This document shows positions 25,592 to 34,147 of a stretch of DNA of 64,000 nucleotides, piece by piece. The DNA is taken from contig NZ_JAAVUZ010000005.1 in the NCBI RefSeq assembly GCF_018449675.1, positions 151,668 to 215,667 on the forward strand, written 5' to 3'. The notes under the pieces were generated by a model. That model had not been told where the DNA came from. It did not search any database and saw nothing but the letters and a program-made list of their open reading frames with translations. This stretch comes from Glaciihabitans sp. dw_435. GTDB taxonomy: Bacteria > Actinomycetota > Actinomycetes > Actinomycetales > Microbacteriaceae. How positions within the stretch are numbered: the first letter of the stretch is position 1; every line of letters starts with the position of its first letter. The position numbers were made by a program, and so were the translations under genes.

Positions 25592-26938
25592 CTAGCGGGT
25601 GGCGGTTCCGCGGAGTATCTGCTGCGAGTGGAGCGACAACGAGCTGACCCAGGCCGTTCCGGAACCCGCACCCGCGAGCCTCGACAGCACGAGCTCGCGC
25701 CCGGCCCGCAGCACACCCCGGGCCGCGCCCTCGCGGAGCTCGGGCTCGAGGGTCTCGATGTCGCTCGCCTTCGCGAAGCCGATGATGCGGCGGATGGCCT
25801 TGGCGCCCGCGAAGACAGCCGCGTCTGCGCAGATTTCGGACAGCAGGCTCTCGAGCATGTCGTCGCCCCACACCCGCGGGTCGACCCGGGACGGCCACAG
25901 CGCGCGGTACTCGGCGTCGAAGGCCTCCCACAGCGCGGCCGGCAGCTCGAGAATGCGCGCGGCACGCTCGCTGTCGCCGAGCGCCTCGGCCCGTGCCGCC
26001 GCGATGACGAAGTTCGCCCAGAGCGCGCCGAGGTCGAAACCGGTGGGACCGTAGAACCCGAACTCGCTGTCGAAGGCGCGCACGGACGCGGGGGCGTCCT
26101 CACCGAATGCGGGCCGCACGAAGACGGACCCGGTGTGCAGGTCGCCGTGCAACAGCGACTGTGCGTTAGTCATGAAGCGGTACTTCGCCAGCCCGATCTG
26201 CAGCAGCAGTTCGTCGTCGGCGCGCAGCTCCGCGACATCCACTTCGTTGGCAGGCAGCACGCGGTTGTGCTCGTGCTCGATGTACGGCTCGGTGAAGACG
26301 AGGTCCTCGGTGATCTGGCAGAGCTCCGGATTGATGGATGCCGCGGCGAGACGCTTCTGCTCAAGGGGATCGAGTCCGATGACCGAGGTGGAAAAGGCGG
26401 CACGCGCGATGAAGCGGCCGACCTCTGCGGCGGCATAGCCGTGGACGCGGTTGGCGTTGAGCTCGTTGCGCCAGACCTCGTGGTCGGAAAGGTCCTCGAT
26501 GGCGAGCACGTAGTTCTCGGCGTCGAAGTCGTACAGCGCGGGCACGTGGGATGCGTCGGCGCGCTCGTGGCTCGCGAGCACGACTGCCTCGCGGGCGGTG
26601 CGCTCCCGCGTCATCGGCCAGCTCGGGTCGGTGCGCACGTGGGGGAGCGACTGCTTAAGCACCAGGCTCGCGCCGTGGGTATCGCGCACGATGAAGACGA
26701 GGTTGAGGTTGCCGTCGCCCACCTCGGTGATGAGCTCGATGGCGCTGGCGTCGAAGCGGGCGACCAGCGCGGGACGCTGCGCCAGGTAGGCGGGCACCGT
26801 TTCCGCGGTCAGCTGGGAGAAGTCGGCGGCAGCGGTGCCCCTGGCGGCGGTGCCAGCGGGAGCGGTGCCGGTGGCGGCGGTAGAGGCAGCGCCGGTGCTC
26901 GCACCGGCGCGGGTCTCGGTGTCGGTCGGGTCGGTCAT
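25592..26938 (-). CDS. mtnK: Methylthioribose kinase (copy 2), transporter-linked
   Basis: About 448 aa. After an Ala/Thr/Gly-rich head of about 40 residues the protein is a canonical MtnK: EVGDGNLNLVFIVRD, LVLKQSLPHVR, EPYIEHEHNRVLP, SLLHGDLHTGSVFV, FDSEFGFYGPTGFDLGALWANF, AKAIRRIIGFAKASDIETLE. The match to MtnK over the full length is closer than for the operon copy at 20726. It phosphorylates methylthioribose. It is the last gene of the operon binding protein-ATPase-permease-mtnK2 on this strand (73 nt after the permease), so the imported sugar is probably methylthioribose. Confidence 0.94.
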   Translation of the reverse strand: MTDPTDTETRAGASTGAASTAATGTAPAGTAARGTAAADFSQLTAETVPAYLAQRPALVARFDASAIELITEVGDGNLNLVFIVRDTHGASLVLKQSLPHVRTDPSWPMTRERTAREAVVLASHERADASHVPALYDFDAENYVLAIEDLSDHEVWRNELNANRVHGYAAAEVGRFIARAAFSTSVIGLDPLEQKRLAAASINPELCQITEDLVFTEPYIEHEHNRVLPANEVDVAELRADDELLLQIGLAKYRFMTNAQSLLHGDLHTGSVFVRPAFGEDAPASVRAFDSEFGFYGPTGFDLGALWANFVIAAARAEALGDSERAARILELPAALWEAFDAEYRALWPSRVDPRVWGDDMLESLLSEICADAAVFAGAKAIRRIIGFAKASDIETLEPELREGAARGVLRAGRELVLSRLAGAGSGTAWVSSLSLHSQQILRGTATR

Positions 26939-27011
26939 GGTCGCTGCCTCGGTGGGTCGTGGAGGGTGGGGCGGATGCCCCGGGTGTGGGTAATGCCGGC
27001 GGTGCTGGTGA

Positions 27012-28058
27012 CTACGACGCGGACGTGGAACCCGCGGTCAACACCGTGCGCTTGCGGGAGAGCGTGAAGCTGAAGAGCATGGCGACGAGCAGCACGATTC
27101 CCTTGCCGAAGTCCTGAGCGTAGTAGGGCAGGCCCGCCATGGTGAAGCCCGTCGTCATGACGGCGATGAGCACGGCGCCGAGCAGGGTTCCCCACGCGTT
27201 CGGGCGGCCGATGCCGAGCACGGAGACACCGACGAGAGCGACGGCCATGGCGTCGAGCAACAGCGAGTTGCCGGCGGAAACGTCGCCCTGGCCGATGCGG
27301 GCAGCCAGCAGCAGGCCGGCGATCGACGCGAGCAGGCCACAGCCCATGTAGGCGAGGGTGCGGTAGAGCTGCACGCGGATTCCGGCGAGACGCGCGGCCT
27401 CAACGTTCGCACCGACAGCGAAGAGCGCGCGGCCCCAGCGGGTGCGTTCCAGCAGCACCCACATGAGAAGGGTGAGGGCGGCGAGGATGATCACGGGGAT
27501 CGGGATGGGCCCGACCGAGCCGCGGTCGAGCGCGAGGAAGTCCGCGGTGAACTTGCCGGGCGCGGTCGTTCCGTCGGCGAGCGACATGTTCGACGAGATC
27601 GACTTGCCGTCGACGATGAGGAGCTTGAGGCCCACGATCACGAACATCGTGGTCAGCGTCGCGAGCAGGTCGGGCACGCGGGCGACCACCACGAGCAGGG
27701 CGTTCAGGCCACCGATCGCGAGGCCACCGATCAGCACCACGATGACCGCGACGCCGCCGACCTGGTTACCGATGACCATGGTCCAGGCTGCAACGGAGAC
27801 GGCGAATCCCGCGGAGGCACCCACCGACAGGTCAATGCCGCCCACGGTCATGGCCAGCGCGACGCCGAGCCCGGCGATGGCGGTGGGAGCGACGAACTTG
27901 AGCATGCCAAACACGTTGTCGACGGTCCGGAAATTCGGCAGGGTGATGACGAAGTAGAGAATCAGCGCGACGGTGACGGCGATGAATCCCCACTTCACGA
28001 CGAAGGCGGAGACACGTTCGCCGCGACGCGCGGAGATCAGGGTGCTGGGACTGCTCAT
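27012..28058 (-). CDS. Sugar-type ABC transporter permease (RbsC-like), probable methylthioribose importer
   Basis: About 348 aa, about ten helices, of the BPD_transp_2 family that carries ribose, xylose and AI-2. Typical blocks are VALAMTVGGIDLSVGAS, the EAA-like NVEAARLAGIRV and SVLGIGRPNAWGTLLGAV. Single permease: such importers use a homodimer. It lies 12 nt after the ATPase gene and is followed by mtnK2. The substrate is inferred from the neighbours only. Confidence 0.92.
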   Translation of the reverse strand: MSSPSTLISARRGERVSAFVVKWGFIAVTVALILYFVITLPNFRTVDNVFGMLKFVAPTAIAGLGVALAMTVGGIDLSVGASAGFAVSVAAWTMVIGNQVGGVAVIVVLIGGLAIGGLNALLVVVARVPDLLATLTTMFVIVGLKLLIVDGKSISSNMSLADGTTAPGKFTADFLALDRGSVGPIPIPVIILAALTLLMWVLLERTRWGRALFAVGANVEAARLAGIRVQLYRTLAYMGCGLLASIAGLLLAARIGQGDVSAGNSLLLDAMAVALVGVSVLGIGRPNAWGTLLGAVLIAVMTTGFTMAGLPYYAQDFGKGIVLLVAMLFSFTLSRKRTVLTAGSTSAS

Positions 28059-28070
28059 CGGTTCACTTCT

Positions 28071-29795
28071 TTACGCTTCGGGAAAATCTGTCGGGAAAAC
28101 GGGAGCGTCGGTGCCGCGCGGGCCCCGCTCGGAGTCGGTCGCGGTGGCGGCATCGCCGTCGGAGGAGGCGTCGGCGCCGATGTGGGAGCCCGAGTCGGCG
28201 CCAGAGCCCGACCGCGCGGCCAGGAACGCCGCGACGAGTGCCTCGCGGTTGGTCTGGTCTGAATAGACGTCGAGCACAATTTCGCCGGCGACGAGCACGA
28301 TGATCCGGTCGGCGACCTCGAGGATCTCGTCCACATCGCTGGAGAGCACGATGGCGGCGGCGCCCGAGGTGGCGAGTGTTCCCAGCCGCGCCCCGATCTC
28401 ACGGCGGGCGGCGATGTCGACACCGCGGAACGGTTCATCCAGAATCGCCAGCTTGGGCCCGGCCGACAGCCACCGGCCCACAACGACCTTCTGCTGGTTG
28501 CCACCGGAGAGGTCGTCGATGGATGCCTCGGCACCCTTGGTCACCACGTCGAGCGACGCGATCACGGTCTCGGCGCGTTCCGTCTCGCGCGAGCGCACGA
28601 GCATGCCGAACACCGAGGTCTCGCGCAGGTACGGCAGGGAGATGTTCTGGATGAGCGACCACCCGGGCAGTACGCTCTGGCGCTGGCGGTCCTCGGGCAC
28701 GAGCACGACGCCGGCGCGCAGCGCATCGGAGGGGCGCTTCGGCGCGTAGGGCGCACCGGCGAGTTCGAGGGTTCCGGCGGGTGCCTTGCGCAGGCCGGCG
28801 AGCAGTTCGGCGAGCTCGGACTTGCCCGCCCCGATGAGCCCGAGAATTCCGAGCACCTCGCCGCCGCGCACCGCGAGGCTGAGCGGGGCGGACTCGGGCA
28901 GCAGGGTCGCCCCGGTCACGCGGGCGACGACCTCGGATCCGCGCTGTGTGATCGCGTGCGGGTGCTCAAGGTTGGTGGCGCGGCCCAGCATGTCGTGCAA
29001 GATCTCGTGCCACTCGAACGGCCGCACGGTGTCGCTCTTGACAACGCCGTCGCGCAGCACGACAACACGATCGGCGAGGGCCTCGATCTCGCCGAAGCGG
29101 TGGGAGACGTAGACGATGGACAGCCCATTGGTGCGCAACGCCCGCAGCACGCCGAACAGGCGGTCAGCTTCCGAGGCGGTCAGGGCGGACGTCGGCTCGT
29201 CGAGAATCAGCAGACGCGGGGTGCCCCGCAGGGCGCGGGCGAGGATGAGCAGCTGGGCGTCCGAGATGCTGAGATCCGCGGCATCCCGAACCAAAACAGA
29301 GTCGGGCCAGTCGATACCGAGCGTCGCGAGGGCTGCCCGGGCGTTGGTGAGCGCTGCGCGCCGGGAGCGGAGTGGATGCCTCGCGGCCGACGCCAGGTCG
29401 TCGAGGGTGACGTTCTCGGCGACGCTGAGTCCCGGAACGATGCCATCGGCCACCTTCTGGTGCACGGTGGAGATGCCCCGCGCCTTTGCCTGAACGGGGG
29501 AGGAGAGGTGGACGGTGGTTCCGTCGATGGCGATGGTGCCCTGATACCGCGGGTTCGCGCCCGACAGGGCTTTGATCATGGTGGACTTGCCGGCGCCGTT
29601 GGCTCCGAGCAGGGCGGTGATCTCGCCGGGACGGAAGGCGAGGGTCACGTCGCGCAACACGAGGTTGGACCCGAACGCCACCGACAGCCCGGTGAGGGAA
29701 ACGACTTCGGGGACGCCCGCGAGGGAGGCGACCTGTCGGCCGCCTCCCTCGGAGTCACCCGTTGCCGGGGAGGTTGTTACTTCAGGGATGCTCAA
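28071..29795 (-). CDS. Sugar-type ABC transporter, double ATP-binding protein (RbsA-like)
   Basis: About 574 aa with two ATPase domains. First: Walker A GANGAGKST, LSISDAQLLILARAL, LILDEPTSAL. Second: LIGAGKSELAEL, where a GLIGAGKSE Walker A is the usual degenerate one of this class, then LSGGNQQKVVVGRWL and ILDEPFRGVDIAARREIG. This two-domain form powers RbsC-type permeases. The start is TTG 29795, whose TTGA overlaps the stop of the binding-protein gene; no closer ATG or GTG exists before the conserved region. The C-terminal 50 residues are low-complexity (SGSGADSGSHIGADASSDG). Confidence 0.9.
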   Translation of the reverse strand: MSIPEVTTSPATGDSEGGGRQVASLAGVPEVVSLTGLSVAFGSNLVLRDVTLAFRPGEITALLGANGAGKSTMIKALSGANPRYQGTIAIDGTTVHLSSPVQAKARGISTVHQKVADGIVPGLSVAENVTLDDLASAARHPLRSRRAALTNARAALATLGIDWPDSVLVRDAADLSISDAQLLILARALRGTPRLLILDEPTSALTASEADRLFGVLRALRTNGLSIVYVSHRFGEIEALADRVVVLRDGVVKSDTVRPFEWHEILHDMLGRATNLEHPHAITQRGSEVVARVTGATLLPESAPLSLAVRGGEVLGILGLIGAGKSELAELLAGLRKAPAGTLELAGAPYAPKRPSDALRAGVVLVPEDRQRQSVLPGWSLIQNISLPYLRETSVFGMLVRSRETERAETVIASLDVVTKGAEASIDDLSGGNQQKVVVGRWLSAGPKLAILDEPFRGVDIAARREIGARLGTLATSGAAAIVLSSDVDEILEVADRIIVLVAGEIVLDVYSDQTNREALVAAFLAARSGSGADSGSHIGADASSDGDAATATDSERGPRGTDAPVFPTDFPEA

Positions 29796-30886
29796 GAGAC
29801 TGCGGGCAGCCAATCTGCGACCGCGATGTCGTCGAGCGAAAGGGCAGGCTCGGCGTTGCGGAGGTCGGTGATGGTCTTGATCGACTTGCTCGTGAGGAAG
29901 TCCTGCGTGATGGTCACGGCGGGGAACTGCACGTCGTCCTTGTAGAGCTGGCCGGCGAGCTTCAGAGCGATGGAGCGCACGACGCCGGCGCCGACGGCTG
30001 CCGGGTCGGTGGCCGAGGTGGCGACCCACGGGCTCTTGTCCGCGAGGATCACGTCGAGGTCGGCGTTGGAGATGTCGATGCCGTAGACCTTGACCTTTCC
30101 CTGCAGGTTGTTCTGGGTGACTGCCTGGACGACGCCCTTGGTGATCTCGTCGTACGGGGCGAAGATCGCCTGCACGTCGGGGTTCTGCTTGAGCGCGGCA
30201 TCCACGAGGGGAATGTTATCGGTTGCGGTGGATTCCGTGACCTTGCCGGTGGAGAAGACCTGGTCGAGCTTGTGCTCGGTCACGTACTGCTTCCAGATGA
30301 CCGCGCGGCGGTCGAGGGCGGCGTAGCCCGTCGCGGAGACGTAGCCAACCTTGGCTCCGTCGCCAACATCCTTGATGAGCTGGTCGAGAACGCCGGTCGC
30401 CATCGACTCGTCGGACTGCGAGGTGGTGACCACGCCCGTGGCATCCGTCAGCGCCAGGTCGTAAACGGCGATGGGAATTCCCGCCGCGACGGCCTTGGTG
30501 ATGAGGGGCTGCAGGGTGTCCGTCAGGCCGTGGTCGACGATGATCGCGTCAGGCTTGTTGGCGATGGCCTGCTCGAGGTCGCTCGCCTGCTTCGCGTTGT
30601 CGTTGCGCGCGTCGGAGATGGTGAGGTGAATGTTCGCGGCCTTGGCCTGAGCTGCTGCGCCCGCGCCCCATCCCTCGAAGTAGTCGCCGGCGCCGGACTG
30701 GCGAACGAGCGCGATCTCGACGGCCTTGTCGGTGTTGAAGGGAGCGGGAAGCGGGGCGGATGCCACGGCCGCCGGCGTCGTCGAGGCGCTGGAGGAGCTC
30801 GTGGCGCCGTTGGACTGCGCGCAGCCCGTGAGGGCGAGGATGACCGTTGCCGCGAGGGCGACGGTCACACGGCGGGTGGTTGCCAT
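29792..30886 (-). CDS. Periplasmic-binding-fold sugar lipoprotein, probable methylthioribose receptor
   Basis: About 364 aa from ATG 30886 behind AAAGGA at 8 nt. Signal peptide with lipobox LALTGC, so it is anchored outside the cell. The mature part is of the Peripla_BP_4 (RbsB-like) fold: ALVRQSGAGDYFEGW, KPDAIIVDHG, GIPIAVYDL, PDVQAIFAPYDEITKGV, GIDISNADL. Its first gene position in the importer/mtnK2 operon and the divergent mtnD point to methylthioribose as ligand; ribose or AI-2 cannot be excluded by sequence. The ATPase TTG overlaps its stop codon. Confidence 0.9.
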   Translation of the reverse strand: MATTRRVTVALAATVILALTGCAQSNGATSSSSASTTPAAVASAPLPAPFNTDKAVEIALVRQSGAGDYFEGWGAGAAAQAKAANIHLTISDARNDNAKQASDLEQAIANKPDAIIVDHGLTDTLQPLITKAVAAGIPIAVYDLALTDATGVVTTSQSDESMATGVLDQLIKDVGDGAKVGYVSATGYAALDRRAVIWKQYVTEHKLDQVFSTGKVTESTATDNIPLVDAALKQNPDVQAIFAPYDEITKGVVQAVTQNNLQGKVKVYGIDISNADLDVILADKSPWVATSATDPAAVGAGVVRSIALKLAGQLYKDDVQFPAVTITQDFLTSKSIKTITDLRNAEPALSLDDIAVADWLPAVS

Positions 30887-31010
30887 GGGGTGAATCCTTT
30901 CGATGAGCCGGGTCGCTCGACGGTGGTGCAAAGAGTGTGGAGTGTGATGATCGAAATTCAAGCAGCCCGGGGCCCGGGGCCACGATTCGTATGACTTTGT
31001 GTTACCGAAG

Positions 31011-31040
31011 TTAGGTGTGCCTCACTCGTGAGTCCTAACA
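31011..31040. promoter_or_regulatory. Nested dyad upstream of mtnD
   Basis: GTTAGG (31011-31016) pairs with CCTAAC (31035-31040), and inside it CTCAC (31022-31026) pairs with GTGAG (31029-31033). The structure ends 7 nt before the ATG, so it covers the start region of mtnD and the shared promoter gap with the importer operon. It could be an operator or a translation hairpin. Part of it resembles one half of an iron (DtxR/IdeR) box, but not closely enough to call it one. Confidence 0.4.
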
Positions 31041-31047
31041 TTGGGCC

Positions 31048-31623
31048 ATGACTTTGTTGACCGTCTGGGACGAAAACACACCCGAAACTCCCGAGCTGCA
31101 GACCCGGGACGCCGCCGTCATCACCGACATCCTGTCGGGACTCGGTGCACGCTTCAGTCGCTGGGAGCTCAAGCCGCTCTCGGACGACCCCACGCAGGAG
31201 GAAGTCCTCTCTGCATACAAGGACGACATCGACGCCGTGAACGCGGTGCAGGGCTACACGCTCGTCGACATGTTGAAGATCCTTCCCGACTCCACCCCTG
31301 ACTACGCGCAGGTCGCACTCGACTCCCGCTCGAAGTTCCTCGACGAGCACCAGCACGATGACGACGAGGACCGCTTCTTCGCGCGCGGCAGCGGGGTCTT
31401 CTACCTCCGCGCCAACGGCAAGGTGCACGCCGTGTTCTGCGAGGCGGGCGACGTGATCTCCGTCCCGGCCAACACGACCCACTGGTTCGACATGGGAACC
31501 GCTCCCGAGTACATCTCGGTGCGCTTCTTCCACGATGACGACGGCTGGGTGGGTAACTTCACCGGCAGCGGCATCGCCAAGAACTTCGCGACCTACGACG
31601 AGCTGGCTTCGGTCCCGGCGTAA
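31048..31623 (+). CDS. mtnD: Acireductone dioxygenase
   Basis: About 191 aa, cupin. It splits the acireductone made by MtnC; with iron it gives the methionine precursor keto-acid plus formate, with nickel it gives a CO-yielding side path. Metal ligands: His 101, His 103 and Glu 107 in FLDEHQHDDDEDRFF and His 145 in VPANTTHWFDMG. SVRFFHDDDGWV follows. It is apart from the mtnAKCB operon, divergent from the importer/mtnK2 operon across a 160-nt promoter gap. A GC-rich hairpin with a T-rich tail lies at 31739-31780 after its stop. Confidence 0.94.
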   Translation: MTLLTVWDENTPETPELQTRDAAVITDILSGLGARFSRWELKPLSDDPTQEEVLSAYKDDIDAVNAVQGYTLVDMLKILPDSTPDYAQVALDSRSKFLDEHQHDDDEDRFFARGSGVFYLRANGKVHAVFCEAGDVISVPANTTHWFDMGTAPEYISVRFFHDDDGWVGNFTGSGIAKNFATYDELASVPA

Positions 31624-31738
31624 TTCGCACCCGCGCGTGGCCCCGCTTTCGGGGTGCGCGGGAGGCCTCGTGCGGCGCCTTTTCCCGGGCGCGCGGGGGC
31701 CCTGCGATACCCCGGTTTCGGGGTGGCGGGAGAAGCTG

Positions 31739-31860
31739 GCAAGCGGCGGGAGTTACGACTCCCGCCGCTTGCTTTCTTTTCCCGCCAAAACCTGCGTTAA
31801 CTCCCGCCGAACGCGATGACTCCCGCCGAACGGGAACTCCCGCCGAACACGAGGGCCCCG
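31739..31860 (+). repeat. Terminator-type hairpin and CTCCCGCCGAACG repeats (family C, copy 1)
   Basis: A perfect 15-bp stem (GCAAGCGGCGGGAGT, loop TACG, complement) at 31739-31772 is followed by TTTCTTTT, a good rho-independent terminator for mtnD. Then come CCCGCCAAAACCTGCGTTAA and three CTCCCGCCGAAC copies. Two smaller stems (CCCCG-ctt-CGGGG type) precede it at about 31642 and 31710. The same block, slightly changed, recurs at 33965. The 282-nt gap between mtnD and the next gene holds only this. Confidence 0.75.
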
Positions 31861-31905
31861 GCCAAACGGGATAGCTCCCACCAGGCGGCGGCCGCTCCGG
31901 GCGGA

Positions 31906-33141
31906 CTAGCTGTAGGCGCTCGGGGTGGGGTGGGCTCCGGTCAGCGCCCAGTCGCCGACCTCCTGCGCCTTGTAGACGACGGGATCGTGCAGCGTGATGG
32001 TGCGGGCGTTGCGCCAGAAGCGGTCGAAGCCCGCGGAGGTGCTGGTCGCACGGGCGCCGGTGAGCTCGAAGGCCTTCGCCGTGACATCCAGCACCGTGCG
32101 CGTGGTGAAGACCTTGGCCGCGGCAATCTCGATGGCGGCATCACCCCGCTCGGCGTCGGTGAGATCCCAGCCGCGGTCGATCGCGGCCACGAGAGCGTCC
32201 GTCGCGCGCCACGTGAGGGCATCGGCCGCCCGGGTCTGCGCGGTGAGTTCGCCGATGATCTGACGGATGTACGGGTCATCCACCGCCGAATCCACACCCG
32301 AGGTGGCCCAGGCGCGGGTCTTGGTGCGTGCATAGTCGGTGGCGTCGGCCAGCGCCCCCTCGGCGATGCCGACGTGCAGGTGGTTCATGACCAGCTGGTA
32401 GAGCAAGATCGAGAGCGAGCCGCGCGGCTGGTAGGCGGGACCCGACTGCTCGTTGGGTCCGAGCACGTTCGCGTCGGGGACGAAGGCGTTATCGAACGAC
32501 ACCGACCCGGACGCCGAGAGGCGCTGGCCCATGTTGTTCCAGTCGTCATGGTGGATGACCCGGGGCTGGGTCGCATCGATCACAATGGCGAGCACTTCGC
32601 CGGTGTCAGCCCGGGTTCCGCTGGCGGTGACCCGGTCGGCGACCTGCGCGCCCGTGGCGAAGAACTTGCGACCGGAGACGGTGAAGCCGCCCTCGACGGG
32701 AGTGAGGGCCAACCCGGCGTCGCGCGGGTTACCGGCGCCACCCCAGAAGAGGGATTCCGCGGCGAGGTCGCGGAACTGGCCGTCGATGACGTCGGCGTTG
32801 GCGTTGAGCTGCACGCGCCAGGAGTTGACGAAGTGGTAGCCGAAGAGCTGGCCGAGCCCGCCGTCGGCGCGGATGATCGGGCGGATGGCGGTGAGGACTG
32901 CGTTCCAGTCGAGGCCGCCACCGCCGAGGTCGGTGGGCACGAGGGCCGGGACGAGACCGCTGGAACGGAAAGCGGCGACCTGCGCAAACGGGGCGGCGCC
33001 CTCGTGGTCGTCGGCGATGGCGTCGGCGGCGAAGCCCTCAGCGAGATGCGCGGCCGCCGCGATGGCGTCGGTGACGGAGGTGATCGCCGGGGTGCTTGTG
33101 GCGCCGGAAACGCCGAGGTCGGGTACTGCTGCTTCGGGCAC
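31906..33141 (-). CDS. Flavin-dependent monooxygenase, DszC/SfnB-like (acyl-CoA dehydrogenase fold)
   Basis: About 411 aa from GTG 33141 behind GGAG at 7 nt. Acyl-CoA dehydrogenase fold: VPTDLGGGGLDWNAVL, LFWGGAGNPRDAGLAL, GFTVSGRKFFATGAQVADRV, SVSFDNAFVPDANVLGP and GIAEGALADATDYART. This combination is that of the DszC/SfnB group, which uses reduced flavin and oxygen to oxidise sulfur compounds. It needs a partner flavin reductase. The divergent AzoR-like gene could be that partner. The true substrate (sulfone, sulfonate or other) is not known. A family C repeat flanks each side of the pair. Confidence 0.85.
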   Translation of the reverse strand: MPEAAVPDLGVSGATSTPAITSVTDAIAAAAHLAEGFAADAIADDHEGAAPFAQVAAFRSSGLVPALVPTDLGGGGLDWNAVLTAIRPIIRADGGLGQLFGYHFVNSWRVQLNANADVIDGQFRDLAAESLFWGGAGNPRDAGLALTPVEGGFTVSGRKFFATGAQVADRVTASGTRADTGEVLAIVIDATQPRVIHHDDWNNMGQRLSASGSVSFDNAFVPDANVLGPNEQSGPAYQPRGSLSILLYQLVMNHLHVGIAEGALADATDYARTKTRAWATSGVDSAVDDPYIRQIIGELTAQTRAADALTWRATDALVAAIDRGWDLTDAERGDAAIEIAAAKVFTTRTVLDVTAKAFELTGARATSTSAGFDRFWRNARTITLHDPVVYKAQEVGDWALTGAHPTPSAYS

Positions 33142-33279
33142 GCTTGTTCTCCGTGATCTGACGGGTGGGACGAGATAACTATGCTCCTGCCGGGGAGCCC
33201 GACGGTATTCGCGTGACGCCCTGTTGCGGCATCCTCCCCTCCATGGGTGCTGTCGGGGGCCGAACCTAGGATTGTGGGC

Positions 33280-33930
33280 ATGCCTACTCTCCTGCACCTT
33301 GACTCGTCCGCCGACACCGAGGTGTCCCGATCCCGCGCGATCACGCGCGCGTTTGCCGACGAATGGCGTGCGCAAGGCCCCGACTTCACCGTTGTGTACC
33401 GCGATCTGCACCGCGACCCACTGCCGCACATCCCGGCCGCGGCGCTGCACTGGCCCGAGCGTCTGCGCCCCGAGGGATCGGTCGTTCCGGCGGATGCCGA
33501 GGCGCTGCAGGCCGAGGTCATCAACGAGCTGCTGGCCGCCGACGTGCTGCTGGTGGGCGCTCCGCTCTACAACTACTCGGTGCCGTCGAGCCTCAAGGCG
33601 TGGATCGACCACATCCACGTGCCCGGCGTCACGGCGCCCTTCGACGTGGACACGCAGCCGCTGGCCGGCCGTGCCGCGGTGATCGCGACCAGTCGCGGCG
33701 GATCGTATGACGCCGGCTCCGCCACCGCTGACTGGGATCATGCGGTGCCCGTGCTCGAGTTGATCCTCGGCACGGCGCTGGGGATGGAGACCTCGGTCAT
33801 CACCACGAGTCTCACCCTTGCCGAGACGGTGCCGGCGCTCGCCGAGGATCTCGAGCGCAGCCGCACGGAGTTCGCCGAAGCGCTGACGGCGGCCGCAGCA
33901 TCCGCCCGCTCCATCGCGTCGGGTTTTTAG
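33280..33930 (+). CDS. FMN-dependent NADH:quinone/azo reductase, AzoR-like
   Basis: About 216 aa, flavodoxin-fold. The FMN site is visible: HLDSSADTEVSRSRAITRAF, VGAPLYNYSVPSSLKAWIDHI and ATSRGGSY. The ATG at 33280 lies 9 nt from TAGGAT, a likely -10 box, so the mRNA may be leaderless. It reduces quinones or azo compounds with NADH, and may supply reduced flavin to the divergent DszC-like enzyme; the two start 138 nt apart. Confidence 0.88.
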   Translation: MPTLLHLDSSADTEVSRSRAITRAFADEWRAQGPDFTVVYRDLHRDPLPHIPAAALHWPERLRPEGSVVPADAEALQAEVINELLAADVLLVGAPLYNYSVPSSLKAWIDHIHVPGVTAPFDVDTQPLAGRAAVIATSRGGSYDAGSATADWDHAVPVLELILGTALGMETSVITTSLTLAETVPALAEDLERSRTEFAEALTAAAASARSIASGF

Positions 33931-33964
33931 CACGCGCGACGACGAACCCGGCGGGAAAAATTGT

Positions 33965-34037
33965 CGCAAGGCGGGAGCTGTAGCTCCCGCCGCGTGCTTC
34001 GTTCTCCCGCCACAACCTGCGCGTTCTCCCGCCGAAC
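33965..34037. repeat. Family C repeat, copy 2
   Basis: The hairpin GGCGGGAGCT-gt-AGCTCCCGCC (33970-33991) is followed by the tail CGCGTGCTTCGTTCTCCCGCC and then ACAACCTGCGCGTTCTCCCGCC, ending with GAACG. The order stem, CCCGCC, AACCTGCG and CTCCCGCCGAACG is the same as at 31739-31813. It starts 35 nt after the AzoR-like stop. The rest of the 217-nt gap to the SDR gene holds no gene. Confidence 0.7.
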
Positions 34038-34147
34038 GAAAAACGGGCAGCCCGCGTGCCACGAATAGCTAGCGAGTGTTCGCTTTTCGCGGGTGGGGCC
34101 AGTAGTGTCGATCTCGCTGGGGCTGGACCACTCAAGGGAGAGTAGAT

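Noticed and set aside
31011..31030. IdeR/DtxR iron box ahead of mtnD
   Set aside because: Only the TTAGGT half resembles the 19-bp consensus; the other half does not match.
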